Origin: Streptomyces sp. BK340
GTDB lineage: Bacteria; Actinomycetota; Actinomycetes; Streptomycetales; Streptomycetaceae
Direction: 5' to 3'
DNA length: 64,000 nucleotides
Assembly: GCF_007827595.1 (NCBI RefSeq)
Contig: NZ_VISR01000014.1
Location: 1 to 64,000, forward strand
The notes under the pieces were generated by a model. It worked only from the letters and a program-made list of their open reading frames with translations, did not search any database and was not told the origin of the DNA. Positions 35,818 to 43,618 of the stretch are shown here, piece after piece (the stretch's first letter is position 1; each line of letters opens with the position of its first letter). Both the position numbers and the translations under genes were made by a program.

Positions 35818-36198
35818 TCACAGCAGGTGGATCGAATTTCCTTCCACCTTGATCGTCTTGGGCGGCAGCGGCTTGGTCGCCGGGCCGTGCGCCACCGCGC
35901 CGTCGGCGATGTCGTACTTGCTGCCGTGGCAGGGGCAGTCGATGGTGCCGTCCGCCACCTGGTTCACCGTGCACCCCATGTGGGTGCAGATCGCCGAGAA
36001 GGCCTTGAAGTCGCCCTTCGTCGGCTGCGTGATCACGACCTTCTGCTCCTTGAAGATCGTGCCGCCGCCCTCCGGGACGTCACCGGTCCGCGTCAGCTGC
36101 TGGCCGCCGGGCGCCGTGGAGTTCTCGCCGCCGCAGCCGGCGGCGAGCGCCGCCGCGCCCGTCGCGAGAACCGTGCGCCGCGTCGTGCTGTGGGTCAT
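35818..36198 (-). CDS. Rieske [2Fe-2S] protein, Tat-exported
   Basis: A 126-residue protein. The N-terminus TTRRTVLATGAAALAAGCGG is a twin-arginine signal with a lipobox-like end (AAGC, with Ala rather than Leu at -3). The Rieske cluster ligands are CTHMGC (~71-76) and CPCHGSKYD (~89-97), so the 2Fe-2S cluster should be complete. ATG 36198 has GGAG seven bases upstream; the frame is open further (to 36267) but without a ribosome site. It is probably an extracytoplasmic electron carrier or arsenite-oxidase/QcrA-like small Rieske protein; no partner oxidase is adjacent. Confidence 0.9.
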   Translation of the reverse strand: MTHSTTRRTVLATGAAALAAGCGGENSTAPGGQQLTRTGDVPEGGGTIFKEQKVVITQPTKGDFKAFSAICTHMGCTVNQVADGTIDCPCHGSKYDIADGAVAHGPATKPLPPKTIKVEGNSIHLL

Positions 36199-36421
36199 CT
36201 CGTCACTCCGAAGGTCGAAGGAACCTCGACAGGAAGAAAGCCGCAAGGTGCGACATCTTTGCATCAAAGGTGTCCAAGCCGAAGGAAGTGAGGGGGCCGG
36301 CGGACCGCGGTCACCGGGTCGGCCCGCGTCTCAGCCGGCGGGCGCCGCGCACCCGGCCGGCGTGGGCTGACTACGCTGGACGGACCAAGAGCCGAAACGC
36401 ATGTCAGCAAGGAGCAGCGCC

Positions 36422-36784
36422 GTGGCGGTACGAGCGGTCCGGGGGGCCGTCCAACTCGAGCGGGACGAGGCCGGACACATGGACGAGCAGGTGGGCGCCC
36501 TGCTCACCGCCGTCCTGGAGCGGAACGGGCTCACCACCGACGACCTGATCAGCATCTGGTTCACGGCCACCCCCGACCTGCACAGCGACTTCCCGGCGGC
36601 CGCCGCCCGCAAGCTCGGCATCGTCGACGTCCCCCTGATCTGCGCCCAGGAACTGGACATCGAGGGCGCCATGCCGCGGGTCGTCCGGGTGCTCGCGCAC
36701 ATCGAGTCGGACACACCGCGCGCCGACATCGCCCACGTCTACCTCGGCGCCGCCGCCGCCCTGCGCAAGGACATCGCCCAGTGA
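36422..36784 (+). CDS. aroH: chorismate mutase, AroH type
   Basis: A 120-residue monofunctional chorismate mutase (chorismate to prephenate). VRAVRGAVQLERDE at the N-terminus contains the active-site Arg of the Bacillus-type fold, TATPDLHSDFPAAAARK and VPLICAQELDIEGAMPRVVRVLAH complete the pattern. GTG 36422 has AAGGAG (36409-36414) at good spacing; ATG 36401 in frame would precede that site. It overlaps tyrA by GTGA, so prephenate synthesis and use are translationally coupled. Confidence 0.92.
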   Translation: MAVRAVRGAVQLERDEAGHMDEQVGALLTAVLERNGLTTDDLISIWFTATPDLHSDFPAAAARKLGIVDVPLICAQELDIEGAMPRVVRVLAHIESDTPRADIAHVYLGAAAALRKDIAQ

Positions 36785-37866
36785 GGACCGCACTCGTCAT
36801 CGGCACCGGGCTCATCGGCACCTCCGCCGCGCTCGCCCTGACCCAGCGGGGCGTCGTCGTCCACCTCGACGACCACGACCCCGAGCAGGCCCGCACCGCG
36901 GCCGCACTCGGCGCCGGCACCGACGAGGCCCCCGACGGCCCGGTGGACCTCGCGATCGTCGCCGCCCCGCCCGCCCACGTGGCCGGAGTCCTCACGGACG
37001 CCATGGCCCGGTCGGTGGCGCGCGGCTACGTCGACGTGGCCAGCGTCAAGGGCGGCCCGCGCCGCGAGCTGGAGGCCCGCGGCCTCGACCTCTCCTCCTA
37101 CATCGGCACCCACCCCATGTCCGGCCGGGAGAAGTCCGGCCCGCTGGCCGCGACCGCCGACCTCTTCGAGGGCCGCCCCTGGGTGCTCACCCCGACCCGG
37201 GACACCGACACCGAGGTGCTGAACCTCGCCCTGGAACTGGTCTCGCACTGCCGGGCCGTGCCGGTCGTCATGGACGCCGACGCCCACGACCGGGCCGTCG
37301 CCCTCGTCTCCCACATGCCCCACCTGGTCTCCAGCATGGTCGCCGCGCGCCTGGAGCACGCCGAGGAGGCGGCCGTACGCCTGTGCGGGCAGGGCATCCG
37401 GGACGTGACCCGGATCGCCGCCTCCGACCCCCGGATGTGGATCGACATCCTCTCCGCCAACCCCGGCCCGGTCGCCGACCTCCTCGCCGACGTCTCCTCC
37501 GACCTGGACGAGACCGTGCGTGCCCTGCGTGCCCTGCAGTCCTCCGACGACGACAAGCGGCGCGAGGGCAGCCAGGGCATCGAGGACGTGCTGCGCCGCG
37601 GGAACGCGGGGCAGGTACGGGTCCCGGGCAAGCACGGCAGCGCGCCGCGCGTGTACGACACCGTCGTCGTCCTCATCGACGACCAGCCCGGCCAGCTGGC
37701 CCGCATCTTCGCGGACGCGGGACGGGCCGGGGTCAACGTCGAGGACGTACGCATCGAGCACGCGACCGGACAGCAGGCCGGTCTGGTCCAGCTCATGGTC
37801 GAGCCGAAGGCCGCACCGGTACTGAAGGAGGCCCTGCGGGAGCGGGGCTGGGCCCTGCGGCAGTAA
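36781..37866 (+). CDS. tyrA: prephenate dehydrogenase with ACT domain
   Basis: A 361-residue enzyme of tyrosine synthesis. The NAD-binding loop VIGTGLIGTSAAL is at residues 6-18, the catalytic His is in IGTHPMSGREKSG, and HMPHLVSSM follows. From ~290 an ACT domain (VVLIDDQPGQLARIFADAG and VNVEDVRIEH) provides likely feedback control by an aromatic amino acid. The start GTG overlaps the chorismate mutase stop. Prephenate rather than arogenate is the assumed substrate. Confidence 0.94.
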   Translation: MRTALVIGTGLIGTSAALALTQRGVVVHLDDHDPEQARTAAALGAGTDEAPDGPVDLAIVAAPPAHVAGVLTDAMARSVARGYVDVASVKGGPRRELEARGLDLSSYIGTHPMSGREKSGPLAATADLFEGRPWVLTPTRDTDTEVLNLALELVSHCRAVPVVMDADAHDRAVALVSHMPHLVSSMVAARLEHAEEAAVRLCGQGIRDVTRIAASDPRMWIDILSANPGPVADLLADVSSDLDETVRALRALQSSDDDKRREGSQGIEDVLRRGNAGQVRVPGKHGSAPRVYDTVVVLIDDQPGQLARIFADAGRAGVNVEDVRIEHATGQQAGLVQLMVEPKAAPVLKEALRERGWALRQ

Positions 37867-37964
37867 AGCCCGGTGAGGGCGCCTCCCGGGAGCCAGTAAC
37901 CTTGTGCGGGACGCCCTCGCGTCCCCCACCCGCCCGCCACCCTTCACCAGGAAGGTGCCCTCCC

Positions 37965-38660
37965 GTGGAAAACGGCGCCGCCCCGACCGCCAAGCCCGTG
38001 ATCGTCGCGATCGACGGCCCCTCCGGCACCGGCAAGTCGAGCACGTCGAAGGCCGTCGCCGCGCAGCTCGGCCTGAGCTACCTGGACACCGGCGCCCAGT
38101 ACCGGGCGATCACCTGGTGGATGGTGACCAACGGCATCGACCTGGAGGACCCGACCGCGATCGCGGCCGTCGCCGGCAAGCCTGAGATCATTTCCGGCAC
38201 CGACCCGGCCGCCCCGACCATCACGGTCGACGGCGTCGACGTGGCCGGCCCGATCCGCACCCAGGAGGTCACCTCCAAGGTCAGCGCGGTCAGCGCGGTG
38301 CCCGAGGTGCGCTCCCGGATCACCGAGCTGCAGCGCTCGCTGGCCTCCGGCGCGGAGTACGGCATCGTGGTCGAGGGCCGTGACATCGGTACGACCGTGC
38401 TGCCGGACGCCGACCTGAAGATCTTCCTCACCGCTTCCCCGGAGGCCCGTGCCGCCCGCCGCAGCGGCGAGCTGAAGGGCGCGGACGTCCACGCCACCCG
38501 CGAGGCGCTGATCAAGCGGGACGCGGCCGACTCCAGCCGCAAGACCTCGCCGCTCGCCAAGGCCGGCGACGCCGTCGAGGTCGACACCACCGAGCTCACC
38601 CTCGCCCAGGTCATCGAGTGCGTCGTCACCCTGGTCGAGGAGAAGCGAGCCGGGAAGTGA
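37965..38660 (+). CDS. cmk: cytidylate kinase
   Basis: A 231-residue (d)CMP kinase. The P-loop is GPSGTGKSS (residues 18-26), followed by YLDTGAQYRAITWWM. VVEGRDIGTTVLPDADLKIFLTA is the family's substrate-binding stretch. It ends GTGA, overlapping the acyltransferase start. GTG 37965 has AGGAAGG at 37949-37955. The scp...cmk-der order is conserved in actinobacteria. Confidence 0.95.
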   Translation: MENGAAPTAKPVIVAIDGPSGTGKSSTSKAVAAQLGLSYLDTGAQYRAITWWMVTNGIDLEDPTAIAAVAGKPEIISGTDPAAPTITVDGVDVAGPIRTQEVTSKVSAVSAVPEVRSRITELQRSLASGAEYGIVVEGRDIGTTVLPDADLKIFLTASPEARAARRSGELKGADVHATREALIKRDAADSSRKTSPLAKAGDAVEVDTTELTLAQVIECVVTLVEEKRAGK

Positions 38661-39301
38661 GCCTTCCGTCCGAGCGGGGCGCCGAGGTCGGGAGACGCAT
38701 CGGCGTCGGCCTGATGAACGGGCTGTGGAAGCCGCGCGTGCTCGGCGCCTGGCGGGTGCCCGCGAGCGGCCCGGCGATCCTCGCCGTGAACCACTCGCAC
38801 AACATCGACGGCCCGATGGTCATGGGCGTTTCGCCCCGGCCGACGCACTTCCTGATCAAGAAGGAGGCGTTCGTCGGTCCGCTGGGCGCTTTCCTGAGCG
38901 GCATCGGCCAGCTGAAGGTGGACCGCACCTCCGTCGACCGCACGGCGATCAGCGAGGCCCTCGGCGTCCTCGACAACGGGGGAGTGCTCGGCATCTTCCC
39001 GGAGGGCACCCGGGGCGAGGGCGACTTCGCCTCGCTGCGGGCCGGGCTCGCCTACTTCGCGGTACGCAGCGGGGCACCGATCGTGCCCGTCGCGGTCCTG
39101 GGAAGTTCCGAGAAGCCGGGCCGGTTGATAAAGGGACTGCCCCCGCTGCGCTCCCGCGTCGACGTGGTCTTCGGCGACCCGTTCGAAGCGGGCGACGGCA
39201 GCGGCCGGCGCACGCGCAGGGCGCTGGACGAGGCGACCGAGCGCATCCAGAAGCAGCTCACCAGCCACCTGGAAAACGCCAGGCGCCTGACCGGGCGCTA
39301 A
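38657..39301 (+). CDS. lysophospholipid acyltransferase family protein (PlsC-like)
   Basis: A 214-residue 1-acyl-glycerol-3-phosphate acyltransferase-like protein. The catalytic HxxxxD appears as NHSHNIDGPMV, and FPEGTRGEG is the glycerophosphate-binding block III. One N-terminal hydrophobic stretch suggests peripheral membrane attachment. GTG 38657 overlaps the cmk stop (GTGA). In several actinobacteria a plsC-like gene sits between cmk and der, so this is the usual arrangement; the acyl acceptor is not certain. Confidence 0.9.
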   Translation: MSLPSERGAEVGRRIGVGLMNGLWKPRVLGAWRVPASGPAILAVNHSHNIDGPMVMGVSPRPTHFLIKKEAFVGPLGAFLSGIGQLKVDRTSVDRTAISEALGVLDNGGVLGIFPEGTRGEGDFASLRAGLAYFAVRSGAPIVPVAVLGSSEKPGRLIKGLPPLRSRVDVVFGDPFEAGDGSGRRTRRALDEATERIQKQLTSHLENARRLTGR

Positions 39302-39378
39302 GCGACACTTGAGTAGTGGATCAGACCCTGACGGGCCGCTCCACCGATCACCACGATGAACGACGAGGTACGGACTTC

Positions 39379-40863
39379 ATGAACGACCAGATCCAGCCCG
39401 ACGGCTCGGCCGAGCACGAGTACGAGCACGGGGCGCTCGGCGACGCCGAGTACGCGGAGTTCATGGAGCTCGCCGCCGAAGAGGGCTTCGACATCGAGGA
39501 CGTCGAGGGCGCCATCGAGGCGGCGGGCCACGGTCCGCTGCCCGTGCTCGCCGTCGTCGGCCGCCCCAATGTCGGCAAGTCGACCCTGGTGAACCGGATC
39601 ATCGGCCGCCGCGAGGCGGTCGTGGAGGACCGGCCGGGCGTCACCCGCGACCGCGTCACCTACGAGGCCGAGTGGGCGGGCCGCCGCTTCAAGGTCGTCG
39701 ACACCGGCGGCTGGGAGCAGGACGTCCTCGGCATCGACGCCTCCGTGGCCGCCCAGGCCGAGTACGCGATCGAGGCGGCCGACGCGGTCGTCTTCGTCGT
39801 GGACGCCAAGGTCGGCGCCACCGACACCGACGAGGCCGTCGTACGACTGCTGCGCAAGGCCGGAAAGCCGGTCGTGCTGTGCGCGAACAAGGTCGACGGC
39901 CCGAGCGGCGAGGCCGACGCGGCCTACCTGTGGTCGCTGGGCCTCGGCGAGCCCCACCCGGTCTCGGCCCTGCACGGCCGCGGCACCGGTGACATGCTCG
40001 ACGCCGTCCTGGAGGCCCTGCCGACCGCGCCCGAGCAGAGCTTCGGCGGCGCCGCGATCGGCGGACCGCGCCGCATCGCCCTGATCGGCCGCCCGAACGT
40101 CGGCAAGTCCTCCCTCCTGAACAAGGTGGCCGGCGAGGAGCGCGTCGTCGTCAACGAGATGGCGGGCACCACCCGCGACCCGGTCGACGAGCTGATCGAA
40201 CTGGGCGGTGTGACCTGGAAGTTCGTCGACACCGCCGGTATCCGCAAGCGCGTCCACCTCCAGCAGGGCGCCGACTACTACGCGTCCCTGCGCACGGCCG
40301 CGGCCGTGGAGAAGGCCGAGGTCGCGGTCATCCTGATCGACGCCTCCGAGAACATCTCCGTGCAGGACCAGCGGATCATCACCATGGCCGTCGAGGCCGG
40401 CCGCGCGATGGTCATCGCCTACAACAAGTGGGACACCCTCGACGAGGAGCGCCGCTACTACCTGGAGCGGGAGATCGAGACCGAGTTGGCCCAGATCGCC
40501 TGGGCACCCCGCGTCAACGTCTCGGCCCGCACCGGCCGCCACATGGAGAAGCTGGTCCCGGCCATCGAGACCGCGCTCGCCGGCTGGGAGACCCGCGTGC
40601 CCACCGGCCGTCTGAACGCCTTCCTCGGCGAGCTGGTCTCGGCCCACCCGCACCCGGTCCGGGGCGGCAAGCAGCCGCGCATCCTGTTCGGCACGCAGGC
40701 GGGCACCAAGCCGCCGCGGTTCGTCCTGTTCGCCTCCGGCTTCATCGAGGCGGGCTACCGGCGCTTCATCGAGCGCCGCCTGCGCGAGGAGTTCGGCTTC
40801 GACGGCACCCCGATCCACATCTCGGTGCGGGTGCGCGAGAAGCGCGGCACGAAGAAGAAGTAG
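39379..40863 (+). CDS. der: ribosome-associated GTPase Der (EngA)
   Basis: A 494-residue double-GTPase for 50S assembly. The G1 motif GRPNVGKST occurs twice (~residues 60 and 237), each followed by its DxxG (VDTGGWE; VDTAGIR) and N/TKxD (NKVDG; NKWDT). A C-terminal KH-like domain ends in a basic tail (REKRGTKKK). ATG 39379 begins an acidic N-terminal extension of about 55 residues; GTG 39316 in frame is the alternative start. A strong bidirectional stem-loop follows the stop. Confidence 0.95.
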   Translation: MNDQIQPDGSAEHEYEHGALGDAEYAEFMELAAEEGFDIEDVEGAIEAAGHGPLPVLAVVGRPNVGKSTLVNRIIGRREAVVEDRPGVTRDRVTYEAEWAGRRFKVVDTGGWEQDVLGIDASVAAQAEYAIEAADAVVFVVDAKVGATDTDEAVVRLLRKAGKPVVLCANKVDGPSGEADAAYLWSLGLGEPHPVSALHGRGTGDMLDAVLEALPTAPEQSFGGAAIGGPRRIALIGRPNVGKSSLLNKVAGEERVVVNEMAGTTRDPVDELIELGGVTWKFVDTAGIRKRVHLQQGADYYASLRTAAAVEKAEVAVILIDASENISVQDQRIITMAVEAGRAMVIAYNKWDTLDEERRYYLEREIETELAQIAWAPRVNVSARTGRHMEKLVPAIETALAGWETRVPTGRLNAFLGELVSAHPHPVRGGKQPRILFGTQAGTKPPRFVLFASGFIEAGYRRFIERRLREEFGFDGTPIHISVRVREKRGTKKK

Positions 40864-40882
40864 TACCTCCACGGCCCGTCAC

Positions 40883-40915
40883 GAAGGGCGGCTCCTGCTC
40901 CAGGAGCCGCCCTTC
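40883..40915. terminator. bidirectional terminator after der
   Basis: Perfect 15-bp stem (40883-40897 with 40901-40915, loop CTC) between convergent der and the small unknown gene. Confidence 0.85.
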
Positions 40916-40927
40916 GCCGTATGTACG

Positions 40928-41323
40928 TCACACACTCCGGCGCGGAGCCGGCGGCAGTCCCGCCGGAACATGGTGCATCCCGGTGTCGTGCTGCCGCCCG
41001 AGGGTGCCGATCCGCTGCCACTGCGACTGCTGTCGCGCGCTGTAGGCCCCCGCGCTGTAGGCGCTGTACGAACTGCTGAACGACCCCGGCCGGTGTCCGC
41101 CGTACGAGCCCGTGCCGTGCGGCATGTTCCCGAACGCCGTGAAGTCGAGCCCCTCCTCGCCGCTGCGGTCACCCGGCAGCGTACGGAAGGTCTTGACCCA
41201 CTCCGCGTAGAGCGAGTCGTAGATCGGCGTGGCCGATGACCCGCCGATCCCCTCCTGCCCCGCCCGCGCGGACGGAACGGAGGGGTAGGAGGACCGGCGG
41301 GAGGAAGAGTCGTATGCGTGCAC
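40928..41323 (-). CDS. hypothetical Ser/Gly/Tyr-rich protein
   Basis: An approximately 131-residue protein of unknown function. The most gene-like part is PIYDSLYAEWVKTFRTLPGDRSGEEGLDFTAFG, a compact helical stretch that should be the conserved core. The C-terminal half is low-complexity Ser/Tyr/Gly/His/Gln. There is no signal peptide. The start is uncertain: GTG 41323 (V-H-A-Y-D) lacks a clear ribosome site, and GTG 41344 or ATG 41443 in the same frame are possible. Coding is supported by frame length, position after a bidirectional terminator and G/C third-position bias in the core. Confidence 0.55.
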   Translation of the reverse strand: MHAYDSSSRRSSYPSVPSARAGQEGIGGSSATPIYDSLYAEWVKTFRTLPGDRSGEEGLDFTAFGNMPHGTGSYGGHRPGSFSSSYSAYSAGAYSARQQSQWQRIGTLGRQHDTGMHHVPAGLPPAPRRSV

Positions 41324-41470
41324 GTATGTCCAAACGACCGGCACCCTGAAGAGATGCGGTCGGACAAATCGGGGCGCGGGGCCGCATCGCCGTGCGGCTC
41401 CGCCGAATGGGTGCGCGAAACCACGACGCACCCGCGAACGCACGGCAGCTGCCCGCCCCTCAGCCGGCCG

Positions 41471-42331
41471 TCAGGTACCCGCGAGAGGAAGGGCCGCGGC
41501 CACCAGTTTCCCGTTCGCCGCGGCCTTGTCCAGCGCCTCCCGCAGCAGGTCCTCCCGGGGCTGCCGTCCGATGGACCCCACCGGCGCGGCGAACATCAGC
41601 ACCTGCTGGTGCTTGTTGGCGGCGGCCCGCCAGCTGTCCGTCACCTGCAGCGGCTGATGCGCCTGCCACCAGGCCACCGGCTGCCCCCCGTTGGCGCCCG
41701 GCTGCAGCACCGCGTGCAGCTGGCCGACGGCGAGCAGCACCGACCAGCCGTGCAGCACCGGCGGAACGGTCGCCAGCTCGGTCACCGGCATGAAGCCCTG
41801 CTCGATGAGGAGCGGAAGGAAGTCGTCACCGGCCGCCATGGAGCCGGGGCGCACGATGGGCGCGGTCGGCTCGACCACGAGCGCGGGGTGCAACTCGCCC
41901 TCGACGAGGACGAGTCCGCTGGTCACGCCCAGCACGGCCTGCTCGGGCACCGCCCGGTGCGACTCGCTCACCCCGGCGGCGCTGCCGCCGATGGAGCGGA
42001 CCGCGCCCTGCAGCTGCTCCTCGGTGACCTGGACGACCTGCGAGGGCAGACAGCTGGCGTGGGCGAAGGCAAGCACGGCCGTCTCGTCGCCGACGAACAG
42101 AACGGTGCTGGTGCGCTCCTGCTCGGAGTCGCCCGGGGTGCGGCAGGACGTGCAGTCGTAACTGCCCGGGGCGTTCTCTCCGGCGAGCAGCCGGTCGGCT
42201 TCTTCGTCGCCGATCTCGGCGCGTACGGCGTCACTGACGTCGAGCATGCGCGGCACGGTGGCTCCCATCGGGATGCGGTGCTGGGTCGGCCGGGTGGCTC
42301 CCGGCCCTGAGCCCCGGGGATCCGGGCTCAT
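41471..42331 (-). CDS. hypothetical protein with Cys/His (zinc-ribbon-like) N-terminal region
   Basis: A 286-residue soluble protein, family not recognised. The N-terminal half has YDCTSCRTPGD and, about 30 residues later, FAHASC, a C-x2-C...H-x2-C arrangement that could hold zinc. The rest is mixed alpha/beta (VLFVGDETAVLAFAHA; VLGVTSGLVLVEGELHPALVVEP). The C-terminus ends in a hydrophobic ALPLAG tail without membrane character. Start candidates are ATG 42331 and ATG 42268; neither has a strong ribosome site, and the earlier one is used. It runs leftward toward the previous unknown gene but its stop is 27 bases from that gene's earliest start. Confidence 0.65.
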   Translation of the reverse strand: MSPDPRGSGPGATRPTQHRIPMGATVPRMLDVSDAVRAEIGDEEADRLLAGENAPGSYDCTSCRTPGDSEQERTSTVLFVGDETAVLAFAHASCLPSQVVQVTEEQLQGAVRSIGGSAAGVSESHRAVPEQAVLGVTSGLVLVEGELHPALVVEPTAPIVRPGSMAAGDDFLPLLIEQGFMPVTELATVPPVLHGWSVLLAVGQLHAVLQPGANGGQPVAWWQAHQPLQVTDSWRAAANKHQQVLMFAAPVGSIGRQPREDLLREALDKAAANGKLVAAALPLAGT

Positions 42332-42597
42332 GAAGAAGACAACGGGCGTCCTGTGGTGGTGGTCACGCCCAGGGTGCGACGGAATCGAACCAATCACCGC
42401 ACAGGGTCACCTTCAGCACGGAATCGGCCACTCACCGTCAACTCGTCGCGCAGTCAAGGAACTTGAATGGGTGAAGTGAGTCACAGATCGCCTGAGCGGG
42501 TGGTCGAAAAATCGTGAAATCGGCGGATGAAACGGCTGGCCGAAAATCGCCGATACCCAGGGTAACGGCCAACTGGCCTGGAATGACAGGGACTTGG

Positions 42598-42627
42598 TTG
42601 ATATCGGCGGCCCCATCTCCCTAGATT
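42598..42627 (+). promoter_or_regulatory. promoter of the Rpf/LysM gene
   Basis: TTGATA (42598-42603) and TAGATT (42622-42627) spaced by 18 bases, the best vegetative promoter match in this region. A start near 42634 leaves a ~160-base leader. The rest of 42332-42597 holds no feature I can support. Confidence 0.65.
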
Positions 42628-42661
42628 CCTCCGCCGTGTGCAGCGAGCACCGCTCGGGTAC

Positions 42662-42713
42662 GTCCGCCGGCCGGCACCGGAATGAGCACGATCAGGCACC
42701 GGCCGCGGCGGAC
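42662..42713 (+). promoter_or_regulatory. structured leader hairpin upstream of the Rpf/LysM gene
   Basis: Arms 42662-42674 and 42699-42713 pair over 13 bp with a 2-base bulge, enclosing 24 bases. It lies wholly within the predicted 5' leader, 83 bases before the ATG. Some actinobacterial rpf genes have c-di-AMP (ydaO-type) riboswitches; I do not see the conserved motifs of that class, so this is only a structured leader. Confidence 0.4.
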
Positions 42714-42795
42714 GGGGCGGGCGCGGCGAACCGCGGTCCTACGCGGGGAGGCGTGCTCCGCCTGGGGGAGCCCGGGTTCGTGGAGAGGGAATTAC

Positions 42796-43527
42796 ATGTC
42801 CGAGTGTGCCGATACCACCCGCAACACCGCTCGTCACGACAGCGCCCGCAAGGGCCGTACGACGGCCGCCCTCGCCGGGGCGGCGCTGCTGGCCCCGCTG
42901 GGGCTGCTGGCCGTCACAGGCAACGCCGCGGCGGCGGACAACGGAGTGTGGGACCGCATCGCCCAGTGCGAGAGCGGTGGCAACTGGCACATCAACACCG
43001 GCAACGGCTACTACGGCGGGCTCCAGTTCTCCGCCGGCACCTGGCGCGCGTACGGCGGCACCGCCTACGCCCCGACGGCCGACCAGGCCTCCAGGAGCGC
43101 GCAGATCGCCGTCGCCACCAAGGTCCAGGGCGCCCAGGGCTGGGGCGCCTGGCCGGTCTGCTCGGCCCGGGCCGGAGCCTCCGGCACGGCACCGGCGGCC
43201 GGCTCCCCGAGTACGAGCACCTCGGGCACGAGCGCCTCGAAGAGCAGCGCGACGACGAAGTCCGCGCCGGCGAAGTCCGCGCCGGCGAAGTCCGCGCCGG
43301 CGAGGTCCGCCCCGGCCAGGTCCGTTCCGGCGAAGGCGCCGGAACGCGCGACCGGCCAGACCGGCCGCAGTGCGTCCCGCGGTGACTACACCGTCCGCGA
43401 GGGCGACACCCTGAGCGCCATCGCCACCCGGCACGGGACCACCTGGCAGCGGATCTACGCCGCCAACGAGAAGGTCATCGGCGGCGACCCGAACCTGATC
43501 GTGCCCGGCCAGCGCCTCGCGCTCTGA
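42796..43527 (+). CDS. secreted Rpf-like transglycosylase with LysM domain
   Basis: A 243-residue secreted protein. Residues 1-46 include a signal peptide (hydrophobic core TTAALAGAALLAPLGLLAV, cleavage near NAAAADN). Residues ~47-122 are a resuscitation-promoting-factor/transglycosylase-like domain (WDRIAQCESGGNWHINTGNGYYGGLQFS) with the catalytic Glu in CESGGNW. A Ser/Ala/Pro/Lys-rich linker of five 15-bp repeats follows, then a C-terminal LysM (YTVREGDTLSAIATRHG and IYAANEKVIGGDPNLI) for peptidoglycan anchoring. ATG 42796 follows GGAGAGGGA. It probably acts in cell-wall remodelling at germination. Confidence 0.93.
   Translation: MSECADTTRNTARHDSARKGRTTAALAGAALLAPLGLLAVTGNAAAADNGVWDRIAQCESGGNWHINTGNGYYGGLQFSAGTWRAYGGTAYAPTADQASRSAQIAVATKVQGAQGWGAWPVCSARAGASGTAPAAGSPSTSTSGTSASKSSATTKSAPAKSAPAKSAPARSAPARSVPAKAPERATGQTGRSASRGDYTVREGDTLSAIATRHGTTWQRIYAANEKVIGGDPNLIVPGQRLAL
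43258..43332 (+). repeat. five 15-bp repeats coding for K/R-S-(A/V)-P-A
   Basis: Units AAGTCCGCGCCGGCG x3 (43258-43302) then two diverged units (43303-43332), forming the flexible linker between the Rpf-like and LysM domains. In-frame expansion or contraction would alter linker length only. Confidence 0.8.
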
Positions 43528-43559
43528 CGCACACGACGGGTGCCCGGCACCCGGCCGGT

Positions 43560-43592
43560 ACAGCCGCTGTCCCGAACGAGGACAGCGGCTGT
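43560..43592 (+). terminator. terminator after the Rpf/LysM gene
   Basis: Perfect 13-bp stem (43560-43572 with 43580-43592, loop of 7). It ends 26 bases before the next start codon. Confidence 0.8.
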
Positions 43593-43618
43593 CCGCATCG
43601 GCTGGCAGACTCGGCCCC

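Noticed and set aside
42362..42412. A tRNA-like T-arm on the minus strand (GGTTCGATTCC near 42395-42385)
   Set aside because: The T-stem pairs over only about three bases, no 7-bp acceptor partner is found upstream, and there is no anticodon arm or CCA context. Perhaps a decayed tRNA fragment or chance.
42630..42795. A c-di-AMP (ydaO) riboswitch upstream of the Rpf/LysM gene
   Set aside because: The conserved GGGUGAAUC-type and paired ACAG-type segments of that riboswitch class are not visible; only a simple hairpin is.
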